From NCBI GenBank assembly GCA_963810755.1, contig CAWEOP010000002.1, forward strand, positions 682,001-746,000: a stretch of 64,000 nt of DNA, written 5' to 3'. The translations under genes were made by a program, and so were the position numbers. Position 1 is the stretch's first letter, and every line of letters begins with the position of its first letter. This document shows positions 17,800-25,941 of this stretch, piece after piece. The notes under the pieces were generated by a model that was not told where the DNA came from, searched no databases, and saw only the letters and a program-made list of their open reading frames with translations. The DNA comes from FEN-1219 sp963810755 (GTDB taxonomy: Bacteria; Pseudomonadota; Gammaproteobacteria; Steroidobacterales; Rariloculaceae).

Positions 17800-18522
17800 G
17801 TGACAGACCGGTCGCCAGCGCAGCGGCGCTTCTGCTCGGTGGGAACTCTGCTGTCGCTCGGCGCCATGCTGGGTGTCATGCCCGCGGCGGCCCAGCAAAC
17901 CGTGTTGCCGGTCGAAGAAACGCCCTATCACGTGCCGGCCTTCAGTAACGAGCTCGTGCGCGTGCTGAATGTCTTTATTCCGGCACAGCGAACATCCGGA
18001 TTTCACCGTCACTCGATCGACAGTCTCGGTGTGCTGATCGGCGAAGGACCACGCACGACTCAGGTGCTCGGCGCCGCCGTGGTGAGTCCGCCGGTGCGAA
18101 CGGCGGGTGCAGTGACTTTTTCGTTCTATCGCCGCGAGCCAATCGTGCATGCCGTGACCGCCACGGGTGACACGCCGTTTCAAAATGTCGTCGTCGAGCT
18201 GCTGAGTAGCGGGCCGGAAGGCTTCACGCCGAGCTCGCGCGATCGCAGCGCAGGCTACACGCAGGTACTCGACAACGAGCGTGTCCGCGCCTGGCGTCTC
18301 GTGCTCGCGCCCGGCGAGGAAGCGCCCGCCATCACGCAGACGGCGCCGGGGATCCGCATCGTCGTAGCGGGCGGCGAACTCGTCGAGCGCGTACCAGGAC
18401 ATTCCGATCGCGGCATAGCGCCCCACGCGGGCGAGTTCTTCTGGCAAGACGCTGGAACTACTCGCGCGCTGCGCAACATCGGCACCACGCGGGTCGAGCT
18501 CGTTGAGGTCGAGCTCAAATGA
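17800..18522 (+). CDS. Exported two-domain cupin-like protein
   Basis: A 240-residue protein with a long signal peptide (VTDRSPAQRRFCSVGTLLSLGAMLGVMPAAAQ; shown only as its ends VTDRSP and PAAAQ for certainty of cleavage). Two cupin-like halves follow: one with TSGFHRHSIDSLGVLI, the other with RLVLAPGEEAPAITQTAPGIRIVV. The first retains a histidine pair, while the second lacks the usual metal histidines, so it may be structural. The GTG at 17800 is chosen because AGGGGAGA lies just upstream; an in-frame ATG at 17764 is an alternative. Probably periplasmic; substrate unknown. Confidence 0.7.
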   Translation: MTDRSPAQRRFCSVGTLLSLGAMLGVMPAAAQQTVLPVEETPYHVPAFSNELVRVLNVFIPAQRTSGFHRHSIDSLGVLIGEGPRTTQVLGAAVVSPPVRTAGAVTFSFYRREPIVHAVTATGDTPFQNVVVELLSSGPEGFTPSSRDRSAGYTQVLDNERVRAWRLVLAPGEEAPAITQTAPGIRIVVAGGELVERVPGHSDRGIAPHAGEFFWQDAGTTRALRNIGTTRVELVEVELK

Positions 18523-18745
18523 GACGGGCCGCCGCTTAGCGCGGCGCTAACCCAGCGCGAGGCGCTCCACAATCTCGCCTGGCACTCATCTGCGGCAATT
18601 TGCCACACGTCGGCGCCGTCCAGCCTCCGTACCATGACCGCGTGGTTGATTTGCGGAGCGGCGATGGCCGAGTCGACTCGCACTCGCTGCTCGGCCTTCG
18701 TACCGGGTTGATCACACAAGCGCCTACTCATGACGGAGGGTACCG

Positions 18746-19567
18746 ATGAATCGAAGATCGTTCACAAAGGCTCTCGGACTTGCGACGACTGCCGCGGCCG
18801 TAACGGAGAGCGTGCAATCGCAGCAAGCCGCCCCACGCCGACCATCCGCTTCCGCCGGTGCGCCCGATGCGTCCAGCCAAAGCGGCGAGGTGTTTTCGAT
18901 AGGGATGATCATTTTCGAGGGTATGACGAACTCTGACTTCGCAGCGCCCGCCGACGTGTTTGCGCGCGTTCGAGCGGCGCAGGTGCACGTGCTTGCCAAA
19001 TCGACGAACGCTGTGACGACGGATGGCAAGGTCCGCGTTGTGCCAGCGACGGCGCTGCGTGATGCGCCGCCTCTAGACCTGCTATTCGTTCCAGGCGGCC
19101 CCGGTGTCGGCGCAATGATGGAAGATGCCGAGGTTCTCGAGTTTCTTACGGAGCGGGCGCCGCGCGCGCGATGGATCACCTCCGTCTGTACCGGCGCGCT
19201 AGTGCTCGGCGCCGCCGGTCTCCTCCGCGGATATCGCGCTACTACGCATTGGTCTGCGCTGGACATCCTGCCCTTGCTCGGCGCCGAAGCCGTCGATGAA
19301 CGCGTCGTAATCGATCGCAATCGCATCACTGGCGGCGGGGTGACCGCCGGCATCGACTTCGGCCTTACGGTTGTGTCGGAGCTCTTCGGCGCCGAGATGG
19401 CGCAGCTCATTCAGCTCGGCCAAGAGTACAACCCGCAGCCGCCCTTCAACGCAGGCTCGCCACATACGGCGCCGCCTGCGGTGGTTGAGCGATACCGGTC
19501 GCTCACGGCGAAGCAAACCGAGGATCGCATTGCCGCAGCCAAACGCGCTGCAGCCAGGTTCGCGTAG
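18746..19567 (+). CDS. Tat-exported DJ-1/PfpI-family protein, isonitrile hydratase-like
   Basis: A 273-residue protein with a twin-arginine signal (MNRRSFTKALGLATTAAAV) and a DJ-1/PfpI domain from about residue 50 to 230. The nucleophile cysteine sits in WITSVCTGALVLGAAGLL and the glutamate-side motif is SIGMIIFEGMTNSDFAAPADV; RATTHW follows the elbow. This arrangement matches isonitrile hydratase and related DJ-1 members that hydrate or hydrolyse small molecules. Being exported is unusual for the family. It stands alone on the plus strand between two operons; the start has a GGAGGGTACCG site 5 bases upstream. Confidence 0.85.
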   Translation: MNRRSFTKALGLATTAAAVTESVQSQQAAPRRPSASAGAPDASSQSGEVFSIGMIIFEGMTNSDFAAPADVFARVRAAQVHVLAKSTNAVTTDGKVRVVPATALRDAPPLDLLFVPGGPGVGAMMEDAEVLEFLTERAPRARWITSVCTGALVLGAAGLLRGYRATTHWSALDILPLLGAEAVDERVVIDRNRITGGGVTAGIDFGLTVVSELFGAEMAQLIQLGQEYNPQPPFNAGSPHTAPPAVVERYRSLTAKQTEDRIAAAKRAAARFA

Positions 19568-19634
19568 GAGGCTAGCGGATCGAACTGCTTGCCGTCCGCG
19601 CGGGGCGCGGCGCCACGCCGCAATCAACCGGCCA

Positions 19635-20915
19635 TCACGGCTCGTGCGGGGTTGAGACGCTACTCGCAGCAGTGGACGTCTGTGGGCAGCACTTGCTCGA
19701 TTCCGCGCCGAACGGGTAGACGCCAATTACTCGGAAGTCGAGGTCGGTTCTGCTGTGGCCGTCCGCTTCCAACAAAACTTCGAAGCCATTGGAAGTCTCG
19801 ACCTCGGTGGATCGCAGCATCTCCTCGATTCGCGCCGCTGCACGCTGCGTGCTGAAGGAATGCACCGCAGCCAAAACGCCGACGTCACCGATGCCAGATA
19901 AAACGAGGATCTCGTTTCCCGCGGGACCGGTGAACCGTGCGACTAATCCGTAGTCTTTGTTGTGTTGCGGCACTGGGCCGGAGCGCAGGTACGTCGTGCC
20001 GGTGGAGGTGTCCACCAAGCTCATGAACAGCGGTGGGTTCGACTCGAAGTTTGATCTCGCCAAGTAGTAGTCTCGGAGGACCGACCCCATGGCGCGCACG
20101 AAACCGATGTAGATCACATTGTAGTCACGCACGTCCTCGGACGTGAGCTCCGAAACCAATTTGAGAGTGACCTTCTGTGAGGACAAATTCACGATAGGCA
20201 GAATCGTCTGCAAGCTGTACGCCACACTCTTCGGTAGATACGACAATGTCTCAAACACGAGCCCTGGATTGGATTCGTGGTGCGGAGACTGCAGCAGATC
20301 TTCTTTCGAGTTTATTTCGACGTCGCGAACACGGATGTGGGTACCACTCTCGCCGAAGAAGAAGTGATCGCCGAGTACAACGAGAACCGGTCGCTCGCCG
20401 TCGATGAATCCCGACAGTACCGGGTTCGCGAGGACGTCACGCTGGTCGGTGGTTCGGTCGTTGATCAGAAGACTTACGTTCAAGGCGATCGAGACAAGCA
20501 GCAGCGCCCAGCCGGCGTAGGATGCTACGCGTCGCTTCGGCGCTGGCGCCGCGACTTTCTCCCCTGGTTCGCGAGCAACGGCCGCTAGGTGATAAGCGCC
20601 TTTGGGGATTTCCAGCCGAAACGAATCATTCGAACCCAGACCCGCGTAATAGGTATCCAAGCGGCTGCGGAGCTTGTAGACCTGTACTCGCGTTTGAGCG
20701 TCGCTCCCGTCGGCGTTTGCCTCGTGCTTTCCGAGGACGTCCACGGAAATGTCGAACTCTTTCGGTACCTCGCCGCGTACCGCCCGGTCGGCGAGATACT
20801 CGAGAAGGCGCGCGAGAATTTGGCCTCGCCCCAAGACACCGGACTGAATGATGCGCGAGGTACATTCTCGAATGACCTCGGGATCGGTCGTTCGGACCCT
20901 GTCCGTCATGCGCAA
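19635..20915 (-). CDS. Membrane-anchored winged-helix-like regulator with periplasmic sensor part
   Basis: A 426-residue protein. Residues about 10-110 form a cytoplasmic domain (IIQSGVLGRGQILARLLEYL, VPKEFDISVDVLGK, QVYKLRSRLDTYY, FRLEIPKGAYHL) resembling the winged-helix-like N-terminal domain found in CadC-like and adenylate-cyclase-type regulators. A single hydrophobic helix follows at about 135-155 (YAGWALLLVSIALNVSLLI), then about 270 residues outside the membrane without a known motif. It is the last gene of the TonB receptor operon (24 bases after the WEGDTL gene at 20939), so it may sense the periplasmic substrate and control the operon. A one-component membrane regulator is inference. 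Confidence 0.7.
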   Translation of the reverse strand: MRMTDRVRTTDPEVIRECTSRIIQSGVLGRGQILARLLEYLADRAVRGEVPKEFDISVDVLGKHEANADGSDAQTRVQVYKLRSRLDTYYAGLGSNDSFRLEIPKGAYHLAAVAREPGEKVAAPAPKRRVASYAGWALLLVSIALNVSLLINDRTTDQRDVLANPVLSGFIDGERPVLVVLGDHFFFGESGTHIRVRDVEINSKEDLLQSPHHESNPGLVFETLSYLPKSVAYSLQTILPIVNLSSQKVTLKLVSELTSEDVRDYNVIYIGFVRAMGSVLRDYYLARSNFESNPPLFMSLVDTSTGTTYLRSGPVPQHNKDYGLVARFTGPAGNEILVLSGIGDVGVLAAVHSFSTQRAAARIEEMLRSTEVETSNGFEVLLEADGHSRTDLDFRVIGVYPFGAESSKCCPQTSTAASSVSTPHEP

Positions 20916-20938
20916 ATACTAGCATGTAGATCCGTCCG

Positions 20939-21754
20939 TCACTCGAACACGGCCCCGCCGTCCGGACCCACATTGCGATTGTTCTCCAGGCAAACGTACT
21001 CCCGGAGCCGGAGCGCCGGCTTGTGGATATAGACGTATCGGTACTTCCAGGGCGTCACGAACACTTCGGGATCCTCGATGGTGATCTCGTTCACGAGCAC
21101 GCCTGGCGAGACCTGACTGAAGCGTTCGACGAGGCGTACCTTCGGGCTGTGCGGTATCCGGCTGCGATCGAGCGGCACGTCTTCACGGAGACCCACGGTG
21201 TCCACCACCAGGGTGTCCCCCTCCCAATGGCCTATCGAATGACCGGCGTACGTATCGTCGAGCTCCTCGGCCGGCGGATGCTCCTTCAGGTCCATCCAAA
21301 TGCGGCGACTAAACGCTTGCCATTCGCTGGTGATGGCGATGATCTTGGGCGTCTGCAGGATCTCTATTCCGTAGATCGCGCCCATCATCGCTGGCATCCC
21401 CGGCGGTAGGCATAGGGCTGTCGAATCTCTAAGCTCCCCGGCGGCTGCTTTCGCCACGAGCTGCTCGTATCGTTCCTTGTATGGAGACTTCATCTCCGGA
21501 ATGTCGCGGCGCATCGTCGGAACGTTGTTGGGTCCGGCCGGAAGACCCGTGACGCCGCTGGGGCCCCGGTAGACATCGAGCAGGCCGCCGGGCGGCACCC
21601 AGAACCCCGTCAGATTCGGACGGCCGTCCGGCAGCCGTTCAGGACTGAGAGCAACACCTTTGAGGGACTCGAGCGGAGGCGCTGGGAACTGAGCCGCCGC
21701 GGGGATCCCAAAGGAGGCGGCCAAGGCCAAGGCGAACAGCTTGCCACGCGTCAT
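20939..21754 (-). CDS. WEGDTL-family exported protein, TonB-operon copy B
   Basis: A 271-residue exported protein. Signal peptide MTRGKLFALALAASFGIPAAA, then LPDGRPNLTGFWVPPGG, ALCLPPGMPAMMGAIYGIEI, FSRRIWMDLKEHPPAEELDDTYAGHSIGHWEGDTLVVDTVG, ERFSQVSPGVLVNEITIEDPEVFVTPW and LREYVCLENNRN. (The central block is listed in pieces: FSRRIWMDLKEHPP, TYAGHSIG, HWEGDTLVVDT.) The ATG at 21754 overlaps the stop of the preceding DUF6152 gene by 4 bases (ATGA), so the two proteins are made together. Two cysteines match those of the paralogues. Function unknown. Confidence 0.87.
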   Translation of the reverse strand: MTRGKLFALALAASFGIPAAAQFPAPPLESLKGVALSPERLPDGRPNLTGFWVPPGGLLDVYRGPSGVTGLPAGPNNVPTMRRDIPEMKSPYKERYEQLVAKAAAGELRDSTALCLPPGMPAMMGAIYGIEILQTPKIIAITSEWQAFSRRIWMDLKEHPPAEELDDTYAGHSIGHWEGDTLVVDTVGLREDVPLDRSRIPHSPKVRLVERFSQVSPGVLVNEITIEDPEVFVTPWKYRYVYIHKPALRLREYVCLENNRNVGPDGGAVFE

Positions 21755-22128
21755 TCCGGCGGCCCGCCGATCGTAAGGCCCGTCTCGTCGCTGACGCTGA
21801 TCATGTTGCCGCCGGGCGCACCCGTGCGAACCGGGTTGATGACGACCGTCACCTTGTCGCCGGGCTTGAGCGAGTTCTTCTTCCAGCCCATCCGCCCCAA
21901 GACACTCGTGCTCAACATCTCCACGGACCACTCTTCGCTTTCGCCCTTCTCATTGACGACCTCCAACTGGAGCCAGGAGTGGGGGTTGGTCCACTGGAAT
22001 TCCCGAACCACTCCTTTGAGGGTGATCTGTTTGGTCTGATCGAACATGGCAAACGAATGGTGGGCCCAGGCAGGCGAAGCGATCGCTGCCAGGATTACCA
22101 GAGCGGCGCGGCGCCACGTCGTTGTCAT
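21751..22128 (-). CDS. DUF6152 family exported protein, TonB-operon copy B
   Basis: A 125-residue DUF6152 protein. Signal peptide ends SPAWA, mature start HHSFAMFDQ, then QWTNPHSWLQLEV, EEWSVEMLSTSVLGRMGW, SLKPGDKVTVVINPVRTG and GGNMISV. ATG 22128 has GAGAAG 6-8 bases upstream; the longer frame lacks a signal peptide. It lies 19 bases after the WEGDTL gene at 22148 and overlaps the next WEGDTL gene by 4 bases. The strict pairing with a WEGDTL gene suggests the two act as a complex or sequentially. Function unknown. Confidence 0.9.
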   Translation of the reverse strand: MTTTWRRAALVILAAIASPAWAHHSFAMFDQTKQITLKGVVREFQWTNPHSWLQLEVVNEKGESEEWSVEMLSTSVLGRMGWKKNSLKPGDKVTVVINPVRTGAPGGNMISVSDETGLTIGGPPE

Positions 22129-22147
22129 CGCGGGCTTCTCTTGGTGG

Positions 22148-22930
22148 CTATTCGCGAACGTTAGACTCGAAGCTCGGCAGCTCGCGCATCTGCTCGTAGA
22201 TGCAGACGTGCTCTTCGATGTCAGCTCGGTCCTGGCGGTTGAAACGCTTGGTGTTCTTCCACTCACCTTCCCAGTTGTCCGGGTCGGTCATGGTGAACTC
22301 CACCTCGAATGCCTTGCCCCCGTCGATTACTCGATACCGCTCGACCACATGGAGTTTCGACCCCGCGGGAATGCCGTTCTGGATCCAGTGGTGATCGTCG
22401 GTCATGCCGACCGTGTCGACGACTAGAGTGTCGCCCTCCCACCGGCCAATCGAGTGCCCGTTGTAGGTGTAGACGAGCTCATCTTCCGGCGGATGCGTAC
22501 GACCATCCATGTAGATCCAGCGAACGCTGTTGAAGAACATCGCGGTCAGCTGGATCATCGTCGGCAGCTGAATCACCGAGATCGGCCAGAAGCGCGTCAT
22601 CACTCGCGGCATACCCAACGGCCAGCAAGCTCCGGAATCGTCCCGATAGACGAGCCCCCTCTTGCCGTAGTCGCCGAACTTAGTCAGCTCGGCCTCGGCT
22701 GGGCCCTTGAGTTTGGGCACCGGTATGAACTCGTGCCTCCCGTTCTTCGCCTCGATCACCATGTTCCAGGTGCCGGTCAAGTCGAATGGCGGCTTGGGCC
22801 GGGTCTTCGCGAGGTTTTCCGGAGCCAGGGCACTCAAGTTCTGGCCTTCCAACGCTGTCTGCGCCTGCGACGACGGCGCGCCGCCGAGGCACGCGATCGC
22901 GAGCAGCGCGATCCACGCGCACTTCTTCAT
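22148..22930 (-). CDS. WEGDTL-family exported protein, TonB-operon copy A
   Basis: A 260-residue exported protein. Signal peptide MKKCAWIALLAIACLGGAP (the cysteines are not in a lipobox), then FDLTGTWNMVIEAKNG, GACWPLGMPRVMTRF, VRWIYMDGRTHPPEDELVY, NGHSIGRWEGDTLVVDTVG, HHWIQNGIPAGSKLHVVERY, MTDPDNWEGEWKN and IEEHVCIYEQM. It overlaps the preceding DUF6152 gene by 4 bases and has the family cysteine pair. It matches copy B most closely, consistent with duplication of a DUF6152-WEGDTL pair inside the operon. Function unknown. Confidence 0.87.
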   Translation of the reverse strand: MKKCAWIALLAIACLGGAPSSQAQTALEGQNLSALAPENLAKTRPKPPFDLTGTWNMVIEAKNGRHEFIPVPKLKGPAEAELTKFGDYGKRGLVYRDDSGACWPLGMPRVMTRFWPISVIQLPTMIQLTAMFFNSVRWIYMDGRTHPPEDELVYTYNGHSIGRWEGDTLVVDTVGMTDDHHWIQNGIPAGSKLHVVERYRVIDGGKAFEVEFTMTDPDNWEGEWKNTKRFNRQDRADIEEHVCIYEQMRELPSFESNVRE

Positions 22931-23337
22931 TGTCTTTCCTCCCCGACGCGAGGAGGAACGCCGCCCGGCGGCGGCGGTCCGGGGCGCGCCGATAGCTTGC
23001 TTCCGTCCGGCAGCGTCACCTCTAGGAGGTTTCCACCAGGCCGGCCGTCGAGCAACGGCTGCGACAACACGGTGATCTCGTCACCGGGCTTGATGCTCTC
23101 GCGCTTCCAGCCGTTGCGAACTAAATAGCCGGGACCGTTGGCCTCGTAGCTGTAGTCCTCGATCTCTCCCTTGCTGTTGCGCACGCTCACAATCAGCAAG
23201 CTATGCGGGTTGATCCAGAGAAACTTCTTGACTGTGCCTTTGTGCTCCACCGTCTTGCTGGCGTCGAACATCGCGGCCGAATGGTGGGAAAGCGCCGGTC
23301 CAGCGGCCGCAGCGGCGATCGCAGCGACGATGAGCAC
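22927..23337 (-). CDS. DUF6152 family exported protein, TonB-operon copy A
   Basis: A DUF6152 protein of at least 136 residues. The mature start is HHSAAMFDAS after ...GPALS, then WINPHSLLIVSV, DYSYEANGPGYLVRNGW, SIKPGDEITVLSQPLLDG, LPDGSKLSARPG and a Pro/Gly tail. The frame opens at GTG 23337, which has no ribosome-binding site and gives a short signal peptide. A strong GGGAGG plus ATG lies at 23372 in another frame and would add a normal signal N-terminus (MDK...SARVRGSVLIVAA), so a small indel near 23360 is suspected. Lies 19 bases from the TonB receptor stop by that start. Confidence 0.82.
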   Translation of the reverse strand: MLIVAAIAAAAAGPALSHHSAAMFDASKTVEHKGTVKKFLWINPHSLLIVSVRNSKGEIEDYSYEANGPGYLVRNGWKRESIKPGDEITVLSQPLLDGRPGGNLLEVTLPDGSKLSARPGPPPPGGVPPRVGEERQ

Positions 23338-23390
23338 TGAACCGCGAACTCGCGCGGAAATCGTTTATCCATTCGTAGACCTCCCTCAAA

Positions 23391-25892
23391 TTACTGGCGC
23401 GAAGTCGCTGCAGCGCCAAAGTTGTACTGGAACGTCAGACCGTATTCGCGTGGCCGTGCGCGAGTCACGCCGAGTGCCGAGCGTTCGGGGCCGGCGATTG
23501 GACCTTGGATCCCCGGCGCACCGGCGCCGGTCGGCGCATCCCAGAACGCGCCGCCGAAACGACTCGCAAAGCTTCCGTACACCTCGTCCGTCAGGTTGTT
23601 GCCGAACAAGGTGAGCTCCCAGTTGCCGCCGCGGCTGGTGTAGCGAACTCGGCCGTTCAGGACACTGTAGTCCGGCAGCTCGTAGCGCGAATCGATTAAC
23701 CCCGGATTGGCTAACGTGTTGACAGTGCCGTTCGGGTTGAAGCACGTAAGTTGCGTGCCGCCTTGGTGCGTCTCCTGTGGACCGGTATACGCATAACTCA
23801 ACGCAAACGTGAGGCCGCCACTCTGCATCGGTACTGACCATCGGCCGCCGAGTGAGTAACTGTCTTCGACGGCACTCGGGGTCAGGAAATCACCGTTGTT
23901 CGCGCACGGATCCTTGACCGTAAAATCGAGCAGGCCCGCGGACAGATCGATCGTGAAATTGTCGGTCACGACAATCTGGCCATCGATCTCGTAACCGTCG
24001 AAGTCGACGTCGCCGGTGTTCGCAAGCTCGATTCGGAAGCCCGTCGCCAGCGAAAGGTCGACGACTTGAATGGGCCCCTGGCGGTCGGTGTAGAGCATCT
24101 GGAAGTAGGTGAGATTGAGGCGCAAACGACCGTCGAGCCATTCGGTCCGGAAACCGATTTCATCGTTCTGAGCGCTCTCCGGGGGCGTGAATGCCACAAT
24201 CGCGCCGCTCGCGATCGCCGCAGTTTGCGCAGCGCCACTAGAAGTCGCGGCGATGCTGTAGCTGTACGCCCCCGACCGAAATGCCTCCGACGACGTGAAG
24301 TACACCATGTGGTTGTCGGTGATCCGGTAGTCGAGCGTCAACCGCCAATCGGTGTTGTCCCAGTCGTCGGCGGCGAGGACGGTTCGCGGCAATCCGTCGG
24401 TCGGTACGAAGTCGTCCGCCACGAAGCGGGTCTGCTCGACCTCTTTTTCGTCGGATGCGACGCGTATGCCGGGCGTGAGGTTGAGACGATCCGTGATGTG
24501 CCATGTGACGTTGGCGAATATCCCTATCGCCTGTGACGTCTGCAGGCCGTCCAATAAAACGGTCTGAACCAATCCGTTGGGGCCCCTGCCGACTACTACA
24601 CCGTTGCCATTCGCAGCCTGAGTGGCGAACGAGCTCGTTCCTTGTCGCTCGTAGTTGGGCCCGCCCGTGCCGGGGCTACCGTTGACGTCTTCTTCGAAAT
24701 ACGAGACGCCCGCCACGACATCGAATCGGTCGAACGCCGCGTTGAGCTGCAGCTCCTGGTAAAAGACTTCCGAGTCCGAGTCGAAGTGCCGCGAGTCGCT
24801 GCCGAGCATCACCCAATCGGAGATGCCATGGCTCTCGAAGTCCGACAGCCCTGTCACCGACGTGAATGTCCAGCGTTCATTCAGCTGCCATGCGAGGTTG
24901 ATGTCGAACTGTCGATACTTGGAACTGTTCGATATCTCGCACGCCGCGTCCCAGTCCGGATTCGCGTCATCGATAAAACACCAGTCGGGTAACGTGAAAT
25001 CGTCCAACACGATCCGTGGGTCGTTGTTCGGGTCGATGCGCGGTTGACCGGCGGCCTGGAGGAAATCCGAAATCCAATCGGCGCGGTTGCCTTGAAAATT
25101 GATGTTCGGAAGCATGTCGAACGTTTCGAGATCCTGCGGATTGCCGCTGGACTCGGACTCCATCGAGCTCACGCCGAACGTGACGTCGAAAACATCACTC
25201 GGCTGGAACCGTAGTTGTATACGGCCCAACGTGTCGTCCGAGTCACCCAGCATTTGGGAGCCGCGCCGAACGAAGCCGTCTTGACTCAACGAACCGCCCT
25301 GCGCCCGAAACGACACCGAATCGCCGAACGGCAGGTTCACCATTGCGCTCACGTCGGCGCGGTCAAAGTCTCCCGCCGTGAGTCGTATGGAGCCTTCAGG
25401 ATCGGGGCCGGGCCGCTTCGTAAACACACGAATCGCGCCACCGGTGCTGTTGCGGCCGAAAAGCGTGCCCTGCGGGCCGCGCAACACTTCGACGCGCTCG
25501 ATATCCAACACGCTCATGTAGGGTCCCGTCGAGCGCGGTACGTAAACGCCATCTAGGTACATCCCGACGGACCGTTCGCCGGTCGTACCCCCACCAGTCA
25601 AGCCGCGAATCATGTACGTTGGATTTGTGTCACCGGAGCCGCGCGATCCTTTGATGTCCAGGTTCGGCGTCAAATCGGCGATGTCCTGGAGATTCTCCAC
25701 GCCCTTGAGCTCCATCGTCTCCGCGTTGAACGCGGCGACTGAGATCGGAGTCTCCTGCAACGACGTCTCGCGGCGTTCAGCCGTGACGACAATCTCGTCG
25801 AGGCCTTGCTGCGCGTATCCGTTCGCGGAAATGCTCGCCATGACTGCGGCGACTGCGGTGCTCAACGTCAACCGTCGATTGAAACGATCCAT
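23391..25892 (-). CDS. TonB-dependent outer-membrane receptor, first of two
   Basis: An 833-residue outer-membrane receptor. Signal peptide ends near residue 28 (GYAQQ), then LDEIVVTAERRETSLQETPI with the TonB-box-like start, the plug (NLQDIADLTPNLDI, YMIRGLTGGG, GMYLDGVYVPR, IERVEVLRGPQGTLFGRNS) and a long beta-barrel with the final strands (RYTSRGGNWELTLFGNNLTDE, REYGLTFQYNFG). The ATG at 25892 follows GGGGGGAG. TonB receptors import scarce ligands such as siderophores, vitamins, glycans or aromatic compounds. Its position between DUF6152 and WEGDTL genes suggests that those periplasmic proteins handle what this receptor imports. Ligand unknown. Confidence 0.93.
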   Translation of the reverse strand: MDRFNRRLTLSTAVAAVMASISANGYAQQGLDEIVVTAERRETSLQETPISVAAFNAETMELKGVENLQDIADLTPNLDIKGSRGSGDTNPTYMIRGLTGGGTTGERSVGMYLDGVYVPRSTGPYMSVLDIERVEVLRGPQGTLFGRNSTGGAIRVFTKRPGPDPEGSIRLTAGDFDRADVSAMVNLPFGDSVSFRAQGGSLSQDGFVRRGSQMLGDSDDTLGRIQLRFQPSDVFDVTFGVSSMESESSGNPQDLETFDMLPNINFQGNRADWISDFLQAAGQPRIDPNNDPRIVLDDFTLPDWCFIDDANPDWDAACEISNSSKYRQFDINLAWQLNERWTFTSVTGLSDFESHGISDWVMLGSDSRHFDSDSEVFYQELQLNAAFDRFDVVAGVSYFEEDVNGSPGTGGPNYERQGTSSFATQAANGNGVVVGRGPNGLVQTVLLDGLQTSQAIGIFANVTWHITDRLNLTPGIRVASDEKEVEQTRFVADDFVPTDGLPRTVLAADDWDNTDWRLTLDYRITDNHMVYFTSSEAFRSGAYSYSIAATSSGAAQTAAIASGAIVAFTPPESAQNDEIGFRTEWLDGRLRLNLTYFQMLYTDRQGPIQVVDLSLATGFRIELANTGDVDFDGYEIDGQIVVTDNFTIDLSAGLLDFTVKDPCANNGDFLTPSAVEDSYSLGGRWSVPMQSGGLTFALSYAYTGPQETHQGGTQLTCFNPNGTVNTLANPGLIDSRYELPDYSVLNGRVRYTSRGGNWELTLFGNNLTDEVYGSFASRFGGAFWDAPTGAGAPGIQGPIAGPERSALGVTRARPREYGLTFQYNFGAAATSRQ

Positions 25893-25941
25893 ACTCCCCC
25901 CATTCGTTCGTTGGACTCTCAAGCGCGCCTCCGGCAGAACT

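Noticed and set aside
18255..18731. Minus-strand open frame between the cupin and DJ-1 genes
   Set aside because: More than half is antisense to the cupin gene and the rest shows no known motif; likely a GC-rich shadow frame.
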